Of a DNA stretch of 64,000 bases, positions 1-11,769 are shown in pieces. Made by a program: the position numbers and the translations under genes. Numbering within the stretch: the first letter of the stretch is position 1; the number at the start of each line of letters is the position of its first letter. Origin of the DNA: Thereva unica (lineage: Eukaryota; Arthropoda; Insecta; Diptera; Therevidae); assembly GCA_949987705.1 (NCBI GenBank), contig OX465282.1, positions 124,950,310-125,014,309 on the forward strand, written 5' to 3'. The notes beneath the pieces were generated by a model. The model saw only the letters and a list, made by a program, of their open reading frames with translations, ran no database searches and was not told the DNA's origin.

Positions 1-443
1 ATTGTACGATTAATTACGAAGATTTTCCGGGGTCTCCGAGCGACTGTGCGACTATTGATTCAGGAATACAATGGTACAATCTACCGGCTTCAGTCCACAA
101 AGTCCTCATACATGGATCTGAAGTTATTAAACACGCGATATTGCCAATCGGGGAACTCTCCGAAGAAGCAGCTGAATCTAATAATAAAATCCTCAAGGAA
201 TGCCGCCGAGATCATACTCGAAAAATGTCACAGGAACTCACAAACATGGATTTAATAAATAGGCTTTTGATCAATTCGGACCCCTGCATCTCAAATCTTC
301 GGAAGCTTCCCCGAAAGAAAAAGTCTCTTTTTTCCAAGTCAAGTGTTAGATTTATGTATAGTTTAGGTTATATTTCACTTAATTTTGTTTCGTCTTTAGT
401 TTTAAGCTGTTCAGAGTACGTACATAATTTGAATCTTAATTAA
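1..443 (+). CDS. 3' part of an unrecognised, possibly TE-encoded protein (runs off the left edge)
   Basis: The frame beginning at base 3 has no stop until 441-443, giving about 146 residues with the N-terminus outside the window. The core (about residues 24-115) contains VHKVLIHGSEVIKHAILPIG, then LSEEAAES, DHTRKMSQ and SDPCISNLR, followed by a basic run (PRKKKS) and a hydrophobic tail. I recall an arthropod repeat family with this pattern (HKxLIHG, LPIGxLSEEA, RxxHTRK, LLxxSDPxIS), usually among TE-like proteins of unknown role. That link is from memory and not proven here. No methionine start is visible; upstream exons or element sequence lie beyond base 1. The last 35 residues after SLFSKSS do not look conserved, so the true end may have decayed. 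A host gene's last exon is the alternative. Confidence 0.45.
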   Translation, partial: CTINYEDFPGSPSDCATIDSGIQWYNLPASVHKVLIHGSEVIKHAILPIGELSEEAAESNNKILKECRRDHTRKMSQELTNMDLINRLLINSDPCISNLRKLPRKKKSLFSKSSVRFMYSLGYISLNFVSSLVLSCSEYVHNLNLN

Positions 444-897
444 CACGTGTGTTACTATGTGTTTGTGGACATTGAAATCCAATAGGTTTTTTATTTATTT
501 AATACATTGTTTATATTTTGCACATACTATATTATGTTAATTTTATTCGAAAATTTTAATTAAAGAATCGCAAATAAATGTTTTGATATGAGACAGCACA
601 TTTGAGTTTTTTTTATACAACTGTTAAGTTCAAAACTGAAATATATATACAACAATATAATGAAAAATAAAAAAATAAATAAATTGTGTCATAATTTATA
701 ATTTTAGGTAATTTTTGGTCATAAATTGGTGGTTAAATAAGGATTAAGTAATTATGACCGCCCTTGCTTGGGAGCTGAACCACTGTGCGCTGGCTCTAAC
801 TGATGAAATTGGAGAAAAGTTCTAGCGGCATCCGTTCTAGGCGAAAAAATGGCTTGTAATAATATTAATTGTTGAAGATGAGAAATGCAACAAGATA
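444..897. other. AT-rich stretch without a supported gene
   Basis: I see A/T homopolymer runs and no frame with recognisable protein similarity. It may be the 3' UTR or flank of the preceding frame. Confidence 0.5.
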
Positions 898-1149
898 TCG
901 AGGGTTTCCTGCCAGAAGGGCGTATCCACAAAATCGCGATTTTGGGCGTATAAACATTATTAAATTTTTTACGGTTTGTTTTGACAAAACTCATCAAGTG
1001 AATAAAAGTATCCAAAACATACGCCTAAAAACATTTATTTTCGATAATAAGCAATATGAAAAAAAAATGCACCGATTTTTGAAATGTTTTTATTGAATCC
1101 TCTAAATCCATGTTTTGGTTGATACGCCCTTCTGGCAGGAAACCCTCGA
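898..1149. mobile_element. 252-bp MITE with 29-bp perfect TIRs and TA duplication
   Basis: The left end reads TCGAGGGTTTCCTGCCAGAA and continues to 29 bp; the right end (about 1121-1149) is its exact reverse complement. TA lies immediately outside both ends (896-897 and 1150-1151), as expected for Tc1/mariner-type target duplication. The flanking AT-rich bases also allow a longer ATAT reading. The interior is AT-rich and non-coding, so it is non-autonomous. Identical long TIRs suggest limited age. The family assignment is an inference from the TA only. Confidence 0.75.
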
Positions 1150-1151
1150 TA

Positions 1152-3010
1152 TTAAGAAACGAATTTAGGTTTGGATCCGCGCATCTTCGAGATACAACAA
1201 ACTACAAGATTTCCGCTCTCATAAATCTCAAGTAGTTTAGTTACCAGCTAAAAATATTTCAACGGGATTCAGTTTATTTTGGCGTCACAAATAATTTCTG
1301 AGAAGTCCATCAAGTCAACTGGGCGGGTACAAAAGTGGCAAAAGTCCCGAAAATCAAATATTTCACAATGTTATTCGTGTCCAAAGCGTCGTGGTACCAG
1401 GACGGGGTTTTTTCAGGCCCCATAGGGAAATAGGCGGGCGATATTCGGAATGTGTTTACAGGTACTCGACTCCATTCAAATAAGTACTCGGCGCCCGCCC
1501 TGTAGGAAGGCGCCGTTCAAGGTGATGCAATAGTTCTGGCGGTATCTCCGGAGTACCGCATTTAAGGTGTTTTGTGTGGAAATCGTGTGTTTTTTTGTGT
1601 GGAAATCGGAGGTTGGCTTCTTCGGGCAGCCAACCCAAGGTTATTTACACTGGAAGTGTTTCCATCTCGTTCATCTCCTACTACAACAGACAATGTGTGG
1701 GATACCTAGCCTTGCGGCCTGGTTCCCTAAGGGCCAATACCCATGATGATTGACGTAATTCTGGGAATATCTGATCGAGTCTGTTTAATAGCACTATTGT
1801 TCCTTCTTTGTTGTAAGTGGGCCAAGTCGTCCCAGAGATATGTAGTAAAGTCTGGCTTACAGTAGGTAATAGTCATACATTACGTTTTTGGCTTTGCTTA
1901 TTGGTCTGCCGAGCATCTAGCTCTCCGAACCACTACTTTCTCATTCCCAACGATATTTCTATATCGGAGAACTTAGAGAAGCGATATTCCACTAGCGCTT
2001 CGTTACTGAAACCGGGGCAAAGTTCATTGCCTGGCATACTTTCAGGATCGTCTAAATAAGCTGGCCCCTGTGCTGAAAGTGGAGTCGTCACGACCCGACA
2101 AGTCGTTTAAGTTGAAAAAAGGGGCTTTTCAGTCGAATCATTTCTTTCAGTATACAGGGGCCTAAACTGAACTTAGAATTTCCACTCTAGGCCTCTGTGA
2201 TGAAAGTCCTAATTCGCCTAAATCGTCACTTCCTTCAACTCAAACGACTTGCCACGAATCGCGACACGATTTTCACGACTGAAGCCACTTAGCGTCCAGC
2301 GAGGAAAATGCTAGCGTGTATTTCCTAAGAAAAAACAAAATTTACTTATTGCATTTGAAACAAACATCCAAACTCATGTTTTTACGTTGTTTGACCGAGT
2401 TTCATTCCTTTAATTAAAGCTAATCATTTGTTTAATAGCTCTCTCTATTGCATTAGAATGGCTTTCAATTCGTTAAACCTTTTGATACAGTCAACCCAAT
2501 CACACATCAATATTCTTAAACGAATTCACAAAATTTCATTCCTATAAAATGACGACGTTTTGAAGTCGCCTTAATACCCAAAGGACAGGTAAATAAAGGA
2601 ATATGAATTTCAATGCTATATTCCTTACACCACATTTGATGCTATGAGAGTTATAAGATTTATTATAATACAAATTCAATATTTGAGAATACCACAAGGG
2701 ATACGTCAAAAATTTACATTAACAAAATATGAATTGATTTCAATTTAAATAATTCGAGTTGGCAACCCTATATATATACGGCGGCACCAGTACTGGAGAG
2801 ACGGGTATAGAAATTCCATATTCACGTTTGGCTGATCCCCGTCTGATGGTTTGTTTCCTCCGAGTCATACGTTTCAGTATTTGAAAACAGTTTATAGGGC
2901 CGAGATGTATATTATTCTCAGGTCCTTTATAAGCGAAAATTCTAGATAGTAGATAGAAAGAGAGAAAGCTTAATACATATCATGTGCCCTAGTTTATATA
3001 ATGGCTAGCT
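1152..3010. other. Unassigned intergenic DNA
   Basis: No supported gene. Around 2060-2215 there are related blocks (GGCCCCTGTGCTGAAAG near 2061, its approximate inverse near 2145-2163, a direct variant near 2194) that may be ends of an old foldback repeat. The rest is short frames and AT-rich sequence. Confidence 0.4.
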
Positions 3011-3016
3011 TTAGAG

Positions 3017-3050
3017 TATAAAAGAGCCCACCACACAGCATCCAGTGTAG
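3017..3050 (+). promoter_or_regulatory. Candidate TATA + initiator core promoter
   Basis: TATAAAAG (3017-3024) is followed by TCCAGTG, whose A at about 3044 lies 27 bases after the first T of the box. That spacing is typical for insect RNA polymerase II TATA promoters with a CAGT-like initiator. No convincing downstream coding frame is visible, so this may be chance or the promoter of an unseen exon or repeat. Confidence 0.25.
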
Positions 3051-4235
3051 AAGGGAAGCAGAAAAAAAATATCTAGGTCATCGAACATTGTCGTTTTGGT
3101 ACAAACATACTTAAAAACCATTCCGCCCTAAAACATCGATTTTAGAAAAAAATAAAGGAAGCATTTTTTGATTAATATAAAGGAATAAGGGAGAAAGGAC
3201 TGCAAATAAATAAATGACTGTACTCTTTGACAGATACATTAGATGCCATACTAATTGCTATGTTAATGAAACTGAAAGGATAAATCCGTGAAAAGTAGTG
3301 CAATCCTTAAAAGACTTGACATCCAACAACTAAATCAGTCAAGGCAAGGTTTTATTGATTTAAAGCTTTTCCGAAGAGCTTTCAGGTCACCACCAAGTGT
3401 GCCCGGAGTCTGAGCGCGTGCGAGCCACAAGTAATGTTTTCGAAAGGATAATTCAGAGAGAGGGGAGAAAGGACTTGTACCGTTAGCTATGAACGCAGAA
3501 TGCATCCCTTCTGTCTAATTAAATGAAACTTGATAATTTATTTATTTATGTTTTGCACAAATCTGCTGTTGGTATCCTTTCTTCCTTTTTATCAGGATAT
3601 CCTCTATATATGTACATACAATATATTGTTAAAACCGAAAATATAATCTTAATCCACTAATTTTTGTTTTGTTTTTTGTAGATTCCATAATGACTTGGAT
3701 AAAAGTTTAAGGATATACATATAAACGATAATGGTTTTCTTACTTGATAAGTCTAAGCCTGACGGTGGTGCGCTATGGGTTAGCCATTAAAGTACAACAG
3801 ATTACCCCGCCAACAACGATTTTACTTTCTCAAGTTAATGACGAGAAAACTTTATAAATACATGCAATGTTTACAAATTTCACAAAACAACATTAAATTG
3901 TATTTTTTATTAATACGACATTAAGGCAAGTTCCTTCAAGGCAGGTGAAGAAAAGTTCCGCCTTGGTATTTTTGTACTGCGGAATTATGGAGAGATTATT
4001 GGAATAATTTTGTTATTATGTAATTTTTATTTTTTTGGTACAAAGCGAAAAAATGGCAATCTAAACTTGTCAATAATGAGAGATGAAATGTAGGATTGTT
4101 TGGGAAATACATATAATAATTTGTTGTTTTTTTATGAACATGAATAAACATTTTTTCATAAAGTATTCGAAATGTGTGATAAGTCCTCCGAGGTTTATAA
4201 TCATGTGGACTAATTTCTTTAACTTTGATAATTTT
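3051..4235. other. Unassigned AT-rich DNA
   Basis: No frame with family resemblance and no clear repeat ends were seen. Confidence 0.45.
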
Positions 4236-4345
4236 CAAAACTAATATTATAAATGGAAAAGTAACTCTGTCTGTCTCTCTGTTCCGCTTTCACGCCTAAA
4301 CCGCTGAACCGATTTTGATGAAATTTGCTACAGATTGGGGCCACA
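4236..4345 (+). repeat. Dispersed arthropod-type repeat with (GTCT)n core
   Basis: An AATATTATAAATGG-like block leads into GTCTGTCTCTCTGTTCC and then CACGCCTAAACCGCTGAACC and GATTTTGATGAAATTTG. This arrangement (AATATTATAAATG, a GTCT microsatellite, a 'CCGATTTTGATGAAATTTG' block) is one I recognise as widely dispersed in arthropod genomes, where it is associated with Helitron-like or microsatellite-bearing elements. The class is from memory; boundaries are approximate. Confidence 0.5.
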
Positions 4346-4391
4346 GAAATCGGGTTTAATTTATCGCCTCCAATGCGAAGTACATACTGTC

Positions 4392-4555
4392 TCATCTCCA
4401 AAGCTGGCTCTACACGATGCTATGAACACCCTCCAAAATAGTATGGTTGATGGTAGAAAGCACCGTGTGCCCATGATCGCATTGTACGTGTCCAATGAGA
4501 AGGGTCTCTCTTTCTCCAAAACATGCGTTAGTGAAGTTGACATTTTTGTTTAAAA
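4392..4555 (+). repeat. Partial copy of the 31.1-kb Harbinger-type MITE family
   Basis: AAAGCTGGCTCTACACGATG and the following CTATGAACACCCTCC match the left end of the complete element at 31098-31305. A middle block resembling its 'GTGTCCAATG' segment follows. The right TIR is missing, so this is a truncated relic. A related fragment lies at about 25664-25860. Confidence 0.6.
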
Positions 4556-4816
4556 AAACCCAAAAGTTCAACTTAGACGACTCATAATTCCAAAAGTTGG
4601 AAGATTTTTTTTACTATCACAGGTAATTGGAGGAATTCTGCGTTCATTGGTACCTGAAAATAGGTTATAGGGTTGCAAAAATACAAGGTGATAGGTAAAA
4701 CTCTATCTTTGTATACATAGTTCTGCCCGTGACCGACTCAGAATTGCCAAAGATTTTGAACTAGCGGTCATAGTAACTTATATTCAGCTCAAAAATACCC
4801 ATCCAACGACGTATTA

Positions 4817-5356
4817 GAGCCCCCGCACACTACAGACTTTCCATCGGCCGATAGTTTAGTCGGGCTCTTAATCAGTATTAACATGTATGCAAGTGCGCAT
4901 ATTACAACGATTCAGAATCGGCCGATAAATAAGTTTGATGGGCTACCCGATTGCCTTCAAACTATAATGTCGGCAAACTATCGGCCAACTCCTTAATCAG
5001 TATGGAGCTCTTCCACGCGCGCACATTAGCCGATTGTTTAGTCGGCTAATTCGGCCGATAGTTCAGTTCGCTTCATATTTTTGCGTCGGATGGTTGTGGT
5101 TATTTTCATGATGGCATCGCTACTTGTCGAAACGTCTGTAATTAATTTAATAGAGGAAGTTGAAAAAAGACCCGCGTTGTTTAAAAAAAACTTAAAGGAG
5201 TATTCTGATGTGAATCGGAAAAAAATTCGGCCGACAGTCGGTCTAGTCTGCGCACTCACCACCAACCCGACGGTTTAGTTGGTCCAGTGTGCGCGCTTGC
5301 AAGTCCAACCCGACCAAACTATCGGCCGATGGAAAGTCTGTAGTGTGCGGGGGCTC
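4817..5356. mobile_element. 540-bp Harbinger-type MITE (TTA duplication, 48-bp TIRs)
   Basis: The left end GAGCCCCCGCACACTACAGA and the right end (inverse) agree over 48 bp with one mismatch at position 42. TTA lies directly outside both ends (4814-4816 and 5357-5359), the TWA duplication typical of PIF/Harbinger elements. The interior repeats GGCCGATA several times in both orientations (for example near 4846, 4919 and 5050), so the two halves form subterminal repeats. There is no transposase frame, so it is non-autonomous. The superfamily is inferred from TSD and TIR style. Confidence 0.8.
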
Positions 5357-5389
5357 TTAGATATAGCTATTCGAGGTGATACTAAAATC

Positions 5390-5830
5390 CATACATTTTT
5401 TGGCATCCTCCTTTGTCGGGCATATTTGGGCGGCCATTTTGAATTTATAAATTTATAAGTTTTGACCATAAATTCGTTATTTGCGATCAGAAAAAACTCC
5501 TGCACACCCACTTTCATTGTAATCGGAAGAAAAATGGCAAAGTCGGTCATATTTCGGCGGCCATTTTGAATTTTTCAAAACCGGGCTTCGAGGTGCACGA
5601 AGGACTCCCACGGGCCTTCATGTAAAATTTCAAAGCTGTGCGATGATTTTCAACGAAGCTCTCCGCAACAGCCTTATATAGGAGTGGCTTTAGAAAGTAA
5701 TAGAATAGCCTATGTTCTTTCTGTTAATGCACATGGTTAAAATTTCACTAAGATCGGTTGCACGGTGTAGGAGCCTATTGCGAACATACGGAAATACACA
5801 CATTAGTCGTTAAGTTTTCTGAAATTATCC
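5390..5830. repeat. Repeat block with two GGCGGCCATTTTGAATTT units
   Basis: GGCGGCCATTTTGAATTT occurs near 5429 and 5556 in similar contexts (TCGGGCATATTT / TCGGTCATATTT), a period of about 127 bp. The same motif recurs in the array at 35500-35850 and near 33470, so these are one dispersed family. The tail to about 5830 (ATTTCACTAAGATCGGTTGC) resembles the conserved 3' portion of such repeats. Confidence 0.5.
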
Positions 5831-8800
5831 AATATTCTGCGCAATTTTCTTAATTTTTCTTTCCGTAAGAATCTTCTGCAAAGTATTAGAAAACTTACCA
5901 AATTACCAAGCCTGCTTCAGAGAATACTGCACGCCTTAAAGCTGGCATTTCTCGTGGAATAAATCCATTATTGATTTTTAACTGGACCGATATCTAAATA
6001 ATGGTCTTATTTTTACTTGAGGGGTAGTTGAGGTGCGACACTTGATTAGGTTCAGTTAAATAAACTAATATATTTGCATAAATACAAAATTATTCCTTTT
6101 ATTTTTATTTTCAATAATGGGTAAAACCGGTAAGATGGGACCTCCGTTTCTGTTAATTGCTTTTCTCTAAAGTAGGTTAACCTAATTTGCGTTTTTCATG
6201 AAAATATTAGTTGAACCTAATCAAGTGGCGCGGAGTGTATATAAATACATACATACATATATAGAAAATTGCCGTGGTCAATTTTTATTTTGGAGATCAA
6301 AAGTTATTTTACTTTAGGGTTGGCAGGGGGTGAGTTACGATTCAAAGAGAGAGTTGATTTTGGGCTCAAAAAATAGTTTATAGAAGGGCTAATTCTATTC
6401 AAAAATTGGCGGGGTGTTTTCATAAGTGTGAAATGATCAATTTTAGTAATAAGGGATCTCCTGGGGGTAGTTTCCGATTAAGTTAAAGAGTTGCTTTTAT
6501 TTTTATTGAGTTCGCTATACCCAAATTAGTGAAAGGTGTCACGGTAAATAAAATACTAAATAAACACAACCACCTACAAATGTAATAAAAGAACGCAGAC
6601 GGGGAATATTGTCCTTCAGCGAAGAGCCGCTGGACTGGACGCATAGATCGTATCGCCAGGTGGATGCAATAGTTACGAAACTAAAAATTTTCATGACTAT
6701 TCACCCGACGATATGATTCCCTGCAGTACTCCATGATTCATTGTCAGGGGTAATTTGAATATAACATTCGATGAAAATGTTTAATCCCATTATAGGTAAA
6801 ACGTTAATTAACACTTGATCTTTCAACTGTTCGATTTCGTATTTGCAGGCCTTCCAAAAATAAGAATATAAGCTCCGTGAACTACTACGCCTATCGAATG
6901 ATGCATCGTCCTAATGATGAGAATATCTTTTTGAAGTGTCGCCGTTTATGTATGTCTAAAGTTGAGATTGAGCGACTACTGTTCATTAAACTGAACCAGT
7001 CAAAGCTACGATGCGACGACTAACCGATGACTAACTTATGATTTTACTATCGATTCATGTTGGAAGAGAATCAAAATTCACGTGAATGCATGAAGGGTTC
7101 AAAATACACACCGGCGCAGCAGCACAATGCACGTGAAGGTCCAACAACGAGTAAAACCTTTCACCGTCGAACATAACGTAGCTACATGATAAAATGACAA
7201 CATAATCACAATGAAAAAATATGAAATTATTTTGGTTTTGGTGGTTTCAAAATTACTTTATTTTGTCTGTGCTTAAAACCGAGGTATCACGTTTCCTACT
7301 ATTAAGAAAGCGCAAACCGATTTTTTGCTGAAGCTTGTAAATCTATACTCCATTTTGTATCTGCTTCATGGAGCCACGTATATTTATGATTCATGACATT
7401 TATTAATATCGAATGTTAGAAATACGTAGCGGATAGGCTAATGTTAATGTAAATAGGAAATTTCTACTTAAAATCGTCTGAATTTGTTAAACTCTGTTTC
7501 CAATGTCTAGATTGATCTGTATACAAATATGTACATATTATATAAAATCGATAGTCACAGTAACATTAAAATTACAATGATATATTGTTCGCAATCCACA
7601 TAAGTCGGCAGATAGTATACATACATACATGATACTGCGGAAAAATGAATAAGTTAAACCAACGTTCAATATTTTACGCAAATTTATCAATTTCTAGGTT
7701 AAATTGACTTCATATTGTTCATGCTACGTACGATTAAGAAAATCGAGTTATCTTAAACAATTTTTATACGGCTGACAAGAATATTGGATAAAAATTTTTA
7801 AGATATACTGAACTCAATACAATTTCTTACACAACTTCCTGAAAATTACCCCGCAACAACAAACTGCTGTTAGCATCTTTAAATCTCCCAATCTTCACGA
7901 GCCCAGTTGCCCTATATATATTTTTCTTACTTGCGCCTATTAACACTTATGAATATTCATCTATTTCCATAATATTTTTCCTTGTGACATAACCTTAAAA
8001 ACTGCCGTTTTTTATAAACAGAATTTGCGAAAAATGTCGTAGATTTTTATCTAGATACAAATTAACTTAACTTAATTTCAATTTCAAAACAGTTTGCCCA
8101 ACTAAAAATAGCTATAAGAGGAATGAAGTCCAAATACATGCAATCGAGCAACATTTTCAGGAAAAATTTCAAGGCGATTTCAACCTTGAATTGCAAAACC
8201 TCCATTAAAGTTGAAGTTGAAGGATAAAGCGTACACACAAAATTAAATGTTTAATTGAATAAATTCGTTATTAGTTAGTGCAAAGGGTCTGCTCTTCGTC
8301 CTTTCTCTCTTTTTTTTGTAACAGGAATCAGGATACGCCATTTACGTAAATAAAATCCTGTTTTACCGGGAATACATACAGTATGTACAACGTTATGAAT
8401 ACAGTACACGGTGTATATAATGTCTGTAGGCTAGGATAATGATATGGTGGAGCAAAACATGAACCTCGCAATGCAGAATACTGGGAGTTGAGTTTTTTTT
8501 CCTGATATTGTTGTGGATCGATATTGGGGAAAGCCCCTCAAAACGACCGCGACGCAAGTAAAAGTGTTCAAATCCCATTGATTTTGTTATGATTTCTTGG
8601 AATTTAGGAATTTCTCCTTTTATTTATTATGAATGTAAAGTTTCATGTTAATGTGATGGCGTTATGAATACAGCTTATCTGTATCTGATAGCGTTTATTG
8701 ACAGGATGTACATGTATACTACAACTTGACAGCCACTGTGTACTATTAAAATAATTAATAAAATATTTTGAGATGTTAATTGGTGGACAGGAAATTAATT

Positions 8801-9635
8801 GATACCCGCGTGGAGTAATGCATGTGAGGCCTGTGCCTGTTTATTTTGACTGCGATATTATAGCAATTTTGGAAAATTATAGGGAATTTTAAATCTGTTA
8901 TGGGATCATATTAAAATATACCATGGACAACTGTGGCCGTTGTGAAAATATTTTTCATTTAGCTTTTTTTTAACGTTTTATTTAATCAGCTTTTAATTGA
9001 TAATATTTTTAAATGTTTAAACAACACCGTTATGGTGGTAAACATATTATACAATAATTGTGCCATACGATCCTTAAAAAACAACAAATCTATGGAAATT
9101 TACAATATTCCAATTAAAGTGAGCTTTTGGGAAAAGTAGGAAGAGGGGAATGTAGCAGCAAATTGCACTTGGTGGTGATATACTGTAATCTACGATTTCT
9201 CATATGGCATAATCATCCTCCACAAATCCTGGTAGAATATTGTGTTTTCTCGTGATATATTTTCGATTTGTTTCCGATCATTCTAGCAACACAAAAAGAT
9301 GGACCTTAAAAAATAACATTGCTCCTCTGATTGAACAATCTACATAAAACCAACCAGCAATCGTGGAAGAAATCCCGGATGTCCCAGAACAGAGCATTTT
9401 TAGCAAAACTTGTCCTGAAGGGAGTCTAATCCACTACGCGGCATGGTCCTTGGTCTTGTACTTAGATAACTTTAACAGTACAAATTGGTATCCTTCCTGC
9501 ACGTTAGTCTGCCTTAATGTAATCAAATTTCTTACAGAACATGGTTATTACCAAAGGTAATAGAAGGGTAATAAAATAAAGTATCAGGAATATATAATAA
9601 TCACGAGTTGTACTACTTATACAAAGAGTGTAAAC
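5831..9635. other. Unassigned AT-rich DNA
   Basis: About 3.8 kb without a supported gene. Short CATA microsatellite tracts occur near 6243-6262 and 7617-7630. No RT, transposase or splice-supported coding block was recognised. Confidence 0.45.
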
Positions 9636-9639
9636 TTTC

Positions 9640-9925
9640 GATACATGCCAAGCCACTGAGTTTACGTTGGGACGGTCATGTCCAAAGAATGGATGACTCA
9701 AGGATACCAAAAAGGCCCTTTATTTACTACCAGACGCCAAAAGATCGGTTGGCAAACCACGGTCAAGGTGGGAACACAATGTTAAGGCCGATGCAGCAAA
9801 ACTGCTCAACACAAGAAACTGGAGACAAGCTGCGGAGCAGAGAGACGTCTAGAGGAAGAAACTGATGGAGGCCAAGGCTTGAATTGAGCTGTAGAGCCAT
9901 CGAAGAAGAAGCAATTCCATGGAAA
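9640..9925 (+). pseudogene. RTE-type LINE: 3' end relic of ORF2
   Basis: Translation across two frames gives RWDGHVQRMDDSRIPKR, then KPRSRWEHNVKADAAKLL, NTRNWRQAAEQRDVW and KKLMEAKA. This is the C-terminal cysteine-poor tail seen after the RT domain in arthropod RTE-like ORF2 proteins (RLRWxGHVxRM...RPRxRWxDxV...WxxxA.DRxxW). At least one frameshift and two in-frame stops mark it as dead. It ends in GAAGAAGAAGCAA, a simple-repeat tail like that of the larger RTE copy at 44.1 kb. RT and endonuclease are missing upstream, so it is 5'-truncated. Confidence 0.7.
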
Positions 9926-10129
9926 TGAACTGGAAAATGCATGACATGTTGCTATACATCCGACGAAGTGGGTCACCGACGTTCCCCGGCGTCCATAAAA
10001 AAACATGTTGCAACCGATATTTTTTACAAAGCACATAAGTATAAAAAGCAAGAAATGTAGATTGCTTTGATGTAAGGTTCTTTTAATCATGTCCTCCTAC
10101 ACTATTAACCCCTTAACTTCTCTTTATCC

Positions 10130-10920
10130 TGTGTGAAGCGTGTTTGGGCTGATATTGAATCGTTGGCAATAGCAATTCTACAAAATCACAATGCCCTGAG
10201 TTCTCTACCACTAAAATTTGAAAGCGTCAGTAATAGAAGAAACTCTCCCTCAGCAGCGGCAGTATCTGATGGTACCCCCATGGAAGCAGCTTCTGCACCT
10301 TGCTCCACAGCTGTTTTCTAACCGGGCCATATTACTTGAAAAGGGCCCTTTGGTGGAGGCTGGCTCCTGACCACCCGAAACTCCGTAGAAAGCATGGTAA
10401 ACGCAAACACAGTCATAAAGTCACCGTGGATGCTGTCACTGCGAATCCTTCTACTAGCTCGTCTGTCCCGCCCTCTCACTCCCCATGGGCTGAAAATTTA
10501 TCCCAGAACCGACTGCGGCATCTATCTCTTCTGTTAGTATCGTTGGACCATCGGGCACTGGGGATACTGAGTCTTCGGCAACCTGCGCCCATTTAATAAC
10601 GCTACCCAGACCGCGAAATATTTTCATTTCACGTTTCTCCCTGAAACTACGTGCGGGGCAATTAAAGAATAACTAAGGGGAAAAGCTATTAATCCTTCTA
10701 CAGTCTTCTTTTAGGAAGATCAGGGGTGATAGCAAAAATTAACCCTTGTGATGCTTCCCAACCGGTTGCGTCTTCTGTTCTGACTGCATTTTTCGATAAA
10801 GCTGTTCTCAATATACATCTTTTAAATTCACAGCAATTAAATAATTCAAAACAACTGGCAACTGTCAACATCAACTACAGTTTAAAATTGAGAGCTGTCG
10901 TCCATTAATTACGTGAGGTA
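10130..10920 (+). pseudogene. Possible LINE ORF1-like relic
   Basis: A Ser/Pro-rich stretch is followed by KYFHFTFLPETTCGAIKE. That resembles the 'W/YxHxxxxxPxTTxxxIKxYL' block found near the end of several LINE ORF1 proteins. The frame is then disrupted. Its position just upstream of an ORF2 relic on the same strand (11.2 kb) supports a single, internally deleted LINE. This is inference from a short motif; a different origin is possible. Confidence 0.3.
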
Positions 10921-11204
10921 ATTTTTGCGAAAACGAACTAAACGAGAAAACTATCCAACTTCGCGTTTACGTTTGTTCACAGCGTGAGTCTGGAGCTGGC
11001 TTAACGGCTGACTCAACTCTTAACACCCAAGGGGTAACTTTAAAGCGCTCATTTAATGTTCATGCAAGCGTCAATCAATTCCATCTGTCGGTGATTGATG
11101 GAAATCTAAATATTCAGATAATTACATCAATCATCATCTTATACGGTAGTTTTTCCGTCAGACATAGCAGTAACTGTGGTAAACTGACAGCAAAGCCTAT
11201 CGTT

Positions 11205-11765
11205 TACTGGACTCCTAACGGAGGATTTGCGATGGAATGATCACATATTCCAAATCGCCCAGCAAGCCTACCAATGCCATGCATTTCCTTAAAGATGCAA
11301 GTTGCTCCTCTAGCGAGCCGCCCTGGCTACAATCTACAAATCTTACATTCAGCCCCGCCTTGAATACAATTCGTTCATCTAGACAGGCGCCCCAAAACCA
11401 CCTGGCTTGCTTCGACAAAGTGCAAAATCGTTCCAAACCCATTCCTTTAAGCCAATGTAGGAATGTAACAGGCCCCTTTAAACATTATCGCTATTGCCAA
11501 AGCGACTGTTCTACTGAAATTCAAAACCTCCTGCCTGCATCGCAATATTTCTACCGCAACACAAGACTATCTCGCTCGGCCCACCCCCAACACTATAGCC
11601 CAACACTTTCGGACGTAATACGATCTTAAATTTCATTTATAAATTAAACAACTCGACTGTGGAATAATCTCCTACAGTCAGTATTTCCGAACTCGTACAA
11701 CATCTTAGAGCTAAAATGTAAGCTTCAGCGACATTTCCTTGAGCACCCCCAGACCTCTCTCTAAC
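11205..11765 (+). pseudogene. LINE ORF2 C-terminal relic, same family as the 20.2-kb LINE
   Basis: The DNA runs parallel to 21425-21960 of the LINE at 20.2-22.1 kb: GATTTGCGATGGAATGATCA near 11224 matches GACTTGCGATGGAATGACCA near 21431. Later blocks CTCGACTGTGGAATAATCTC and AACTCGTACAACATC match equally well. Translated similarities include FDKVQNRS, YRYCQSDCSTEIQNLLP and YRNTRLSRSAHP. Frameshifts and a lost RT core make it non-functional. It provides a second, older copy of that family in the window. Confidence 0.8.
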
Positions 11766-11769
11766 CTTT

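Noticed and set aside
2061..2215. GGCCCCTGTGCTGAAAG-type inverted and direct blocks as a MITE
   Set aside because: Ends do not align in register and no target duplication could be found, so only a note is kept.
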